Source: an uncultured Collinsella sp.
GTDB taxonomy: Bacteria > Actinomycetota > Coriobacteriia > Coriobacteriales > Coriobacteriaceae
Assembly (NCBI GenBank): GCA_902465265.1
Contig: CABQMF010000024.1
Coordinates: 1-26,760, forward strand
Length of the DNA stretch: 26,760 nucleotides
Reading direction: 5' to 3'
The translations under genes were made by a program, and so were the position numbers. This document shows, in pieces, positions 15,601 to 21,639 of this stretch (position 1 is the stretch's first letter; every line of letters starts with the position of its first letter). The notes under the pieces are model-generated. The model was not told the origin of the DNA. It saw only the letters and a program-made list of their open reading frames with translations, and searched no databases.

Positions 15601-16070
15601 CGACGGACAAGTCCGTCGCGCTCGATACGAAAGAGATTGATCTTACAGACGACGCCGTCATCACGGGCATCCGTTTTGAATACGGTGCGGTAGCCGCCGA
15701 CTTTACAACCAGAAGCGAGGCGGACTCTTGGACCCGGGATGACCTTAAAGACGAACACGACGATCTTGACGATGCCAAGGCGGCCCTTAACTCGGATGCC
15801 CGAGGCGCAGTCGTGCATATGCAGGCAACGTCGTCCTATACGCCCCAAACCGCACTTGCCAACAGTGCGCGCGTCGATCTTTGCCGCAACGGCGGTGGCG
15901 ATAAGCTCGAGGCGCATGATGAGGACCGCGTCGTCCAACGATGTGCCCCGTCTCAGAACCTGCCGGCAACGGGATCTGTTCCCGTCGCCGCATGCATCAC
16001 CGCACTCCTGACCTCGGGCACCGCAGCCATATGGTTCACTCGCCTTAGGTCAGCCACAAAGAGGCGCTAG
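12639..16070 (+). CDS. LPXTG-anchored surface adhesin with thioester head and SpaA-like repeats
   Basis: The 1143-residue protein has a signal peptide (hydrophobic 15-30, probable cleavage after AFA at 36), then a domain with SYCMNQ (Cys70) and ATQIAVWML (Gln128). These fit the two motifs of class-I thioester adhesin domains, where Cys and Gln crosslink to form a bond reactive toward host surfaces. About six SpaA-like Ig repeats follow (roughly 211-840), recognisable by openings such as EIIKTDAVDG, LRIAKIDAAT, IDVSKVDA and closings such as ETKAPAGY, ESKAPEGY and ETQAPEGY; family members form Lys-Asn isopeptide bonds. Residues about 845-1100 are a further unassigned region. The end is a sortase signal: LPATG (1108-1112), hydrophobic stretch, basic tail. 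AAGGAG precedes the ATG. No sortase gene is in the window. Confidence 0.92.
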   Translation: MSNAPTHSVHSAIATGPLLLLLFFLIGCLAPGAAFAVDGSDALNFRTISDGCGPFGVGKYEAQDTSISYCMNQDCPGPSKPGGPWRTYNQGWTWLDDEFAAIVCHGYPSSTSFGGHNLSPDLARAATQIAVWMLKGTTRPDGTYSYTNSKGVARSGRFYENAEAVAAARWLYDSAKSGSIKAAPHRARRYHGPVSGEGRHQDMLYVLPAVSVSFQKQSSQADITAGNDTYRLGGATFDIFESAGDVRVGTFQTDENGHAQAILLPNTAYYLVETKAPAGYIPRSDRIAFTTQNSGEHVTINEQPGTITLRIAKIDAATDTGAQVGASLAGAEFTCVSQSTPGWTRTLTTDENGRAILNDVPLGTFTIYESKAPEGYLISNDCWSYTVGAEQLGDTGIVELESRIPNIPIAFDLEISKFKDRGDNNESGLEQPAKGVVFEVVSNSSQQVVGTLTTNVYGFASTKDQPEAWFGAGKRPAGAHGAIPYDRAGYTVREVAETVPEGFKQAEEWTITAEQTADGAELQYIVDNHALSTHLQIVKRDAQTGGTVPLAGFTFQLLDSHHEPVSQTCWYPAHNVMNTFTTNTAGAVTLPESLHPGTYYVHEASAKEPYLRGEDLEITIPADRNLTPVAVASFYDDAATGSIEIIKTDAVDGRALAGATFDIRADGDIVRTDDSIVALDGETVATVTTDERGHARVDHLSLGCGTATYEVVETQAPEGYLLNPTPHTVKLSYADQQTPVIEVRLDVSNDYTKIDVSKVDACGGQEVTGAELVLCDSNGNEIDSWTSSGKPHHIEHLSPGTYTLRETMSPRTYDPAEEITFEVKATGEVQTVAMKDTPIEIRGIVDKRQEIAQPVVSKLVANGDGKNRAKARANTQGAFSYTIDAKNDSSTWVDELTITDDLECAKDGAAKLVAVETPIAVGDLNGLCNVWYRTSPAGTSDTGKQVNATLDDGHHNPWLETEEVTKLLGDDVRLVDYDGWHLWKADIPTDKSVALDTKEIDLTDDAVITGIRFEYGAVAADFTTRSEADSWTRDDLKDEHDDLDDAKAALNSDARGAVVHMQATSSYTPQTALANSARVDLCRNGGGDKLEAHDEDRVVQRCAPSQNLPATGSVPVAACITALLTSGTAAIWFTRLRSATKRR

Positions 16071-16076
16071 CACGAC

Positions 16077-16115
16077 GAAAAGGCGGGCGAGCCAGTCTCC
16101 CGGCTCGCCCGCCTT
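16077..16115 (-). terminator. Terminator between convergent genes
   Basis: A perfect 14-bp stem (AAGGCGGGCGAGCC/GGCTCGCCCGCCTT) with an 8-base loop lies between the stop codons of the surface-protein gene and the small membrane protein gene. The T run is on the minus-strand side (CCTTTTCG); it may also stop plus-strand transcripts. Confidence 0.8.
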
Positions 16116-16135
16116 GGGCATAAACGATGAATCGG

Positions 16136-16354
16136 CTATTCAGCAGATGACGAACCGCCATCGATGGCTGCCTGATCGGACTCGGAAATACCGTCGGCAC
16201 CCAAACTTTGCTCTTGCTCCACCTCTTCGTTCATTGTTGTCTCGGGCGTCGAGCCCTTAACGCCAACGACATACGCGGCCCCAAAACCCAATGCGATAGC
16301 GATCAGGGTCAAAATCAGATAGATGGGCCAATGGCGCTTGATGTACGAAAACAC
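16136..16354 (-). CDS. Small single-pass membrane protein of unknown function
   Basis: The 72-residue protein has a short basic N end (MFSYIKRHWP), one membrane segment (about 11-32) and an acidic, Glu/Ser-rich outer or inner tail. The start is GTG at 16354 with AAGGAG five bases before it. It follows the M28-like gene by 22 bp on the same strand and is closed by the terminator at 16077-16115, so the two are likely one transcript. No family was recognised. Confidence 0.75.
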   Translation of the reverse strand: MFSYIKRHWPIYLILTLIAIALGFGAAYVVGVKGSTPETTMNEEVEQEQSLGADGISESDQAAIDGGSSSAE

Positions 16355-16376
16355 GCTGACTCCTTAGCGGGTCTGT

Positions 16377-19300
16377 CTACGAACGACGAATGACCTCGGT
16401 CACGACCTCGGACACCGTAGCGATATTGGTCGGATTGACGTTGTACGGAAGGTCATCCTCGGTGCGAGCGCAGGCAAGACGTGGGCCGTCCACACCGGCA
16501 ATCGTAAGGGCGCGGCGGCTCGCCTCGAGCGCCGCAGATGCATCGGTTTTTGCATAGGGCATCTCGAACGCACCGCAATCGACGTGGAACGACTTGCACA
16601 CCTTGCTGACAAGATTCATGATGCGGCGATCGCCCTTAAACAGCTGCTGCTCGCCCTCGACCGTTACCACCGAAAGCCTGCCGGCACCGATAGACTCGAG
16701 GTTGATGAAGAACACACCGCGGAGCTTGTCACGATGCGAGGCCAAAAACGCCTTCATGCCGGCGCCGTCGCAATCGGACGCGCCTGTTGCGACGAACCAG
16801 ATATCGTGGCCGAGCAGCTCATCGTCACCCATGGAGGCAACGGCCGAGAGCATATCCTCGGCAGAAGCGCCATCGGAAGAGGTGGCGCCGCCCTTCCAAC
16901 CGTCGTCGTCATCCTCGAAGTTATCCCACGAGCCAATGCCGCGGCCAGACTTCTTGGCATCGTAATCGTCCTCGACGCCCAGCCAGTCGCTCATGCTGTC
17001 CTGCTCGTTCTTCTTTTTGCGACCGAACAAGCCACCCAAGCCGCGTTTCTGCGGCTTGGCGCCCGTCGAAGCAGGAGCCGAGATGGTCTCGAGCGGCTGC
17101 GCACCCGAGGAGATGGGCATGGGGGTCGCGACCGGTGCCGATGTGGGCTCGGGGCCCTGCGCCGTCGCAAAGGGATCATTTGTCTGTGCCGAAGGATCGG
17201 GAAGATCGAACAGCGACGTGCGGGACGCGACGTTGGCCTGTTGCATCGAAGGCAGCGACGGATCGGGAACCGAGGCCAACGGCGACGGAGACGGCGCAGG
17301 CGCGGAGGCCGGATCGGGGATATTCATTTGCTGGCGCGGAGGCACCTGAGACGAAATCTGCGCCATGAGGGAGTCAACTGTCTCGTCCTGCGTGGGAGCG
17401 ACATTGGCCACCGTGGCACCGGGGTCGCTCGGCACGGGCATGGTAAAGATCTGCGTAGAATAAGGCCTGGACTCATCCGTCTTGGGAGCCTCGTCAATCG
17501 CAGGGGACTCCTGCTCCATAGCAGGAGCCTCGACCTGTTCGGGTGCGCTGGCCTCAACGGAATCGGCCTCGTCGACAGCCGAATCATCGGCGGCATCCTG
17601 GGCATCATCGGAGATGGGAAGGGGCTCGGCAATTGCGGTGCCCTGCTTCTCAAACGTCATCGTGGCATCGAATGACATGGTGCCATCGACCGGCTGCTGC
17701 GCCTCAAAAGACGTCGTAGCCTCGGCAACGTCAGCGGATGTCGGCTGCGGAGCCTCGAAGGACGTCGTGGCGTCGGCGACATCGACAGGCTTCGGCTGCT
17801 CGTTCTCGCTCTGCTCGAACTCCTGTGCCGCACGCTCACGCTCGGCCTCGGCGGCCTGCTGCTGGGCGATGGCCTCCCGCTCGGCGGCCTCGCGGGCAGC
17901 GGCGCGCTTTTCCTCAAAGTCGTCGACGAACTTCTTGCCCTTCGCAAGGGCGCCCTTAAAGAAGCTCGAAGCGCTGGCACCAATCGAGGAGAACGCAGAA
18001 GCGATATCGGCATGGGGCGTTGTCGAGGGAAGCTCGGCCGAGAAATCGGTGTCACTCTCATAGGACACGCGCTGCGGGTACTCGTCGTAGTCTTCGTCGG
18101 CGGTCTCGTCTTCAACCTGTGCCGGAGCGGCAGGCGCCAGAATATCCAGACCGGCTGCAGAATCGAGCGCGGGCTTTGCGTCAGACTCCGCGGCGGCAAC
18201 AGGGGCAGCGACCGGCTCGGCGGGAGCAACAGCCGTATTTGCCGCGGGTGCGGGCTCCTGTGCAACGGGAGCAGGCTCCGGCTCGAACGTCGGCTCCTCG
18301 CCCTCTTCGTAATCGAGCGTGCAGGACTCGGGAAGCATGCCGAGCGCACGGATGGCATCCGAACCAAAGCGGATATTGCCGGCGGCATTGCGATAGAGCT
18401 TGGGCTTGGGCTCGGAGGCTTCGACCACCGCGGGCTCCTCCGCCGGCTCGGCGGTGGACGTTTCCTCGGTGGACACTTCGGCCTGGGCAGTCTGGTCTTG
18501 AGCCTCGGGCGCGATAACGCCGATCAGCGTCTCGTCGGCAGAGGCACCCTCAAAACCATCGATCTGTCCATCAAAAGCCTCGTCCTGCTCGGGTGCGTCG
18601 ACAGGCGCCACCGGCTGGCCAAACTCGTCCTCGTCGCAGGAAGGTTCCTCATATTCAATGGTGTTGCCGTAGTCGTTTTGCTGCTGGGCCGCGGCATACT
18701 CGGCCGCCGCGCGCGCCATTTCCTCGGCGCGACGCTTCTGCTCGCCAAAATAGGTATCGAATGGAATGTCGTCGGGGAACTCGTTTTCGCCCTGATAGGG
18801 GGCAACGTTGTCCATGACACCGAGCATGGCGGCAACAGAGGACTTGTTGCACACCGCGCCAGACGTGTAGGGAAGCACAAAACGGTTGGAGATGATATTG
18901 GCGGCGTTGGCCAGTGCCACAAGGGAGACCAGAATCGCGACAACCCACAGCAGCACCTTGAGCACGCCGGGGAGCGGCAGGATACGCAGAATGGCGACAG
19001 CCGCGGGCGCGATCGTGGCGACAGGCAGGAGCTTGGCGATGAGCGCGCGATACGGAGCGTAGGGCTCGCGAGCGAGGAGCTCGGCACGGGGGGAATCATA
19101 GTGCGCTACCACGACGACCGGGCGGTTGCGCGGAGACGCAAGCGGGCCCGAGGCTTTGTGATAGGCGATGACATTTTGGCTCACACCGGTCTTTCCCAGG
19201 CGCGAAACCACGGGATGCCCCGTGCGCTCGAGCACGTAGAGCACGGCGCCGACAATGGCCAGCAAGGTGCCGACCAAGCCGATACCGCCGCCGATGCCCA

Positions 19301-19514
19301 TCAGCAGGGCGCCGGCAAACGCCAGAATACCGGTAACAGCAAACGCCAACCTGCTGGGCGCGGGAGCATTAAATTCCTGCACCTCGGGGTCAAATCCGTG
19401 GTTGCGGAAAATCTGAGCGATATCCTCGGCAGCCAGGCGCTCTTCTTCACTGCACGCCGGCGTAATGCCGGTGTTCTGCAGCAGGTGGTTAATATAGTTC
19501 TGGGTGTTCGCCAT
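16377..19514 (-). CDS. M28-peptidase-like membrane protein split by a long low-complexity insert; probably catalytically altered
   Basis: The 1045-residue protein starts at the ATG at 19514 (GGAG five bases before it); the frame upstream to 19664 has no such support. Two membrane segments lie at about 56-95. The first half of an M28 fold includes HYD (H138-D140), two further hydrophobic stretches (about 157-207) and SGAVCNKSS (218-226). About 650 residues of Ala/Glu/Pro/Ser-rich sequence follow, with a charged coiled-coil stretch and repeated TTSFEA/MSFDA motifs. The second half resumes at about 890 (FVATGASDCDG, INLESIGAG, ARTEDDLPYN). By eye-alignment, the bridging Asp is Cys222, the general-base Glu is Ser913, and the last ligand His is Arg1017. 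A peptidase activity is therefore doubtful. Confidence 0.8.
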   Translation of the reverse strand: MANTQNYINHLLQNTGITPACSEEERLAAEDIAQIFRNHGFDPEVQEFNAPAPSRLAFAVTGILAFAGALLMGIGGGIGLVGTLLAIVGAVLYVLERTGHPVVSRLGKTGVSQNVIAYHKASGPLASPRNRPVVVVAHYDSPRAELLAREPYAPYRALIAKLLPVATIAPAAVAILRILPLPGVLKVLLWVVAILVSLVALANAANIISNRFVLPYTSGAVCNKSSVAAMLGVMDNVAPYQGENEFPDDIPFDTYFGEQKRRAEEMARAAAEYAAAQQQNDYGNTIEYEEPSCDEDEFGQPVAPVDAPEQDEAFDGQIDGFEGASADETLIGVIAPEAQDQTAQAEVSTEETSTAEPAEEPAVVEASEPKPKLYRNAAGNIRFGSDAIRALGMLPESCTLDYEEGEEPTFEPEPAPVAQEPAPAANTAVAPAEPVAAPVAAAESDAKPALDSAAGLDILAPAAPAQVEDETADEDYDEYPQRVSYESDTDFSAELPSTTPHADIASAFSSIGASASSFFKGALAKGKKFVDDFEEKRAAAREAAEREAIAQQQAAEAERERAAQEFEQSENEQPKPVDVADATTSFEAPQPTSADVAEATTSFEAQQPVDGTMSFDATMTFEKQGTAIAEPLPISDDAQDAADDSAVDEADSVEASAPEQVEAPAMEQESPAIDEAPKTDESRPYSTQIFTMPVPSDPGATVANVAPTQDETVDSLMAQISSQVPPRQQMNIPDPASAPAPSPSPLASVPDPSLPSMQQANVASRTSLFDLPDPSAQTNDPFATAQGPEPTSAPVATPMPISSGAQPLETISAPASTGAKPQKRGLGGLFGRKKKNEQDSMSDWLGVEDDYDAKKSGRGIGSWDNFEDDDDGWKGGATSSDGASAEDMLSAVASMGDDELLGHDIWFVATGASDCDGAGMKAFLASHRDKLRGVFFINLESIGAGRLSVVTVEGEQQLFKGDRRIMNLVSKVCKSFHVDCGAFEMPYAKTDASAALEASRRALTIAGVDGPRLACARTEDDLPYNVNPTNIATVSEVVTEVIRRS

Positions 19515-19712
19515 GTGCGCTCCACATCCATAATCCGACAAATAGGCCCAATGCATGCACATTAGAACCGTATATAGTCGAAAGTATACCCCGAGCGAGC
19601 GCAAACGACCGAATTCGGGCCATCTTAACGCCGCGAGCGGACAAGGATATAGCCTAATCTCCATATCGGACTAAAATCATGGCATCAAACGACCTTCTCA
19701 TGCGAGGATTCT

Positions 19713-20735
19713 ATGACGGCAAGCGACGCGACCGCGACAATTAAAAAGGGGACACCCGAGCCCGGTTTCGATAAAACGGCTCAGCGCATCCTCAACCTTT
19801 TCTTTGTACTCAACAGTTCTCCCGAACCGCTGACGACCGAGCAAATCGTCCTGGATTCCGATCTGGGATACGGCTCGGGCAATATCGACTCCGACAAGCG
19901 CAAGTTCCGCCGTGATCGCGACAAGCTGCTCGAACGCGGCATCGTTATCAGGGAGGTTCGTGCTGCCGGAGCGCAGGAAACCGAGGAGAGCGCGTGGACG
20001 ATCGACCGCGAGCACACGTTTGCCGCGGGCGGTCTCATCACCGCAGACGATGCCGACATCCTGCTCAATGCCATCGACCAGACACTCGCAGCAGGCTCAT
20101 CCACCTTTGCCGCGCCGCTTGCCGACATTCGCTCCAAGATTGCCTACCTCACCGGCATGTCGACGACAGGAGAGGCACCGATCCGCCGCTCTCCCGCCGT
20201 CGATGCGGTATGGAGTGCCTTTGCCGAGCGTTGCGCGCTGCGCTTTTTGTACCAAAACGGACGCGGCGAGCAACGCGAGCGGACCGTTTGCGTCTACGGC
20301 ATGTTCGAGCGCGAGGGCACGGCATACTTCTGCGGCCTCGACAATGCCACCGACGACATCAGGACATTCCGCTGCGACCGTATCGTTCGCGCCTGGAGAC
20401 CTTCGAAGGCCTACGCCATTCCTGCGGATTTCAACCTCAACGATTACTTATTCTTTGAGTTTGATTTTGCCGACCGCCCACCCGTTGCGGCTACGTTCTC
20501 GTTCGCGCGTGAAGCGCAGGCCGATATGATCAGCGGTCTCACACGCGGACGAGGCGAACTCATGCGCACCGAAGCAGAGTGGACCTGGACCGTTGACGTG
20601 CGCGACTTTGAAGCCGCAGCCTCGTTTTGCATGACCCATGCCATGGATGGCATGAGGCCCGTCGCCCCCGATGCTCTCAAGCAGGCGTGGAATCACCTCA
20701 TCGAAAGGACGGTGCACGAGCATGCCCGTGCGTAA
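19713..20735 (+). CDS. WYL-domain transcriptional regulator (PafB/PafC-like), first of a pair
   Basis: The 340-residue protein has an N-terminal helix-turn-helix region (about 20-85: AQRILNLFFVL, LTTEQIV, KRKFRRDRDKLLERGI), a middle domain and a WYL domain (about 170-235: LRFLYQNGRGEQRERTV, GTAYFCGLD, FRCDRIVRAW). WYL proteins sense nucleic acid or nucleotide ligands; in mycobacteria the paired PafB-PafC regulates DNA-damage genes. The start ATG has GAGGAT a few bases upstream. It overlaps the next WYL gene by 14 bp, so the two are cotranscribed and probably form a heteromer. The region 19515-19712 between it and the divergent M28-like gene must hold promoters for both; only a TATACT on the minus strand (19588-19583) is suggestive. 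Confidence 0.88.
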   Translation: MTASDATATIKKGTPEPGFDKTAQRILNLFFVLNSSPEPLTTEQIVLDSDLGYGSGNIDSDKRKFRRDRDKLLERGIVIREVRAAGAQETEESAWTIDREHTFAAGGLITADDADILLNAIDQTLAAGSSTFAAPLADIRSKIAYLTGMSTTGEAPIRRSPAVDAVWSAFAERCALRFLYQNGRGEQRERTVCVYGMFEREGTAYFCGLDNATDDIRTFRCDRIVRAWRPSKAYAIPADFNLNDYLFFEFDFADRPPVAATFSFAREAQADMISGLTRGRGELMRTEAEWTWTVDVRDFEAAASFCMTHAMDGMRPVAPDALKQAWNHLIERTVHEHARA

Positions 20736-21639
20736 ACTCACCAGCGAGCAAAGACTCTCGCGCGCCATCGACATCATGGAGGCCCTCTACGCCGCCGGCG
20801 AGAATGGCATGACACGAGACAAGCTTTGCAGCCGCTTTGATATCACGGGGGCATCACTCGACGAGATTCTCGAGATCGTCTCGACGCTTGCGGACCGAGA
20901 ATCGGGCGCGCGCATTATCTGCGAACGCCGCGGCGAGTGCGTGGTCCTCACCGGTGATGCGGGGCGCGTGCTACCGCTGCGTCTGAGTGCCGCCGAGGGC
21001 GCTGTGCTCAACCATGAACTTGAATCATTGGGGATCGAACCCCAAGCGGCGGCTCGAATACGGCGCGCCCTTCTTCCCAAAGAGCTCGGCTACAACCAGC
21101 GCGTCTTTGACACCGTCGCCCACGGATCGCACTGGCAGCAGCTGAGCTGCGCCATTCGGGACGGCGTTCGCTGCCGCATCTCGTATCGCTCGATGGATGA
21201 CGCACAAGCGCGCGAGCGCTTGGTCGACCCCTTGCGCATCACAACAAATGGCGACCAAACGTATCTGATTGCCTGGGATGTCGCGGTCGACGAACAGCGC
21301 ACCTATCGTATGGATAAAATCGAGGGCCTGGTCTTGACCGATGACTCCGTCGTGCGCCACGCACCGGAACCCGCGACTCTCCACGACTCCCTCGCCCAGG
21401 CGGAGCGGTGCGTGAAGCTTCTCATGCCGCGCGCCTTGGCTGAGCGCCTAGACTGGCCCGGCATCATGTCGATTGAACCCAATGGGGCGGACAGCTCAAC
21501 AGTGAATGTGCGCTACGGCTCCGAGCGCTGGCTGTTAAGCCAGGTAATCGCAGCGGGCGGGGCCATCCGCATCCTGGATGACCCCGCCCTGTCAGAGCGT
21601 CTGTGCGATATGGCAAAATCCCTCGTCTGTCCGCTTTAG
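20722..21639 (+). CDS. WYL-domain transcriptional regulator (PafB/PafC-like), second of a pair
   Basis: The 305-residue protein starts at the ATG at 20722, inside the end of the first WYL gene; the longer frame to 20671 lacks a ribosome-binding site. It has an N-terminal helix-turn-helix (about 8-70: LSRAIDIMEALYAAG, TRDKLCSRFDI), a middle region (LRLSAAEGAVLNHEL) and a WYL domain (about 150-220: VRCRISYRSMDD, LRITTNGDQTYLIAWD, RTYRMDKIEGL). The C end (SERWLLSQVIAAGG) matches the WYL C-terminal extension. Its stop codon overlaps the stop of the convergent DinG-like gene within TTAG, leaving no room for a terminator. Proteasome genes, the usual neighbours of pafBC in mycobacteria, are not in the window. 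Confidence 0.88.
   Translation: MPVRKLTSEQRLSRAIDIMEALYAAGENGMTRDKLCSRFDITGASLDEILEIVSTLADRESGARIICERRGECVVLTGDAGRVLPLRLSAAEGAVLNHELESLGIEPQAAARIRRALLPKELGYNQRVFDTVAHGSHWQQLSCAIRDGVRCRISYRSMDDAQARERLVDPLRITTNGDQTYLIAWDVAVDEQRTYRMDKIEGLVLTDDSVVRHAPEPATLHDSLAQAERCVKLLMPRALAERLDWPGIMSIEPNGADSSTVNVRYGSERWLLSQVIAAGGAIRILDDPALSERLCDMAKSLVCPL

Noticed and set aside
18012..19565. Plus-strand frame of 517 codons opposite the M28-like gene
   Set aside because: It is low-complexity Gly/Arg-rich sequence mirroring the Ala/Pro/Glu coding on the other strand; no ribosome-binding site.
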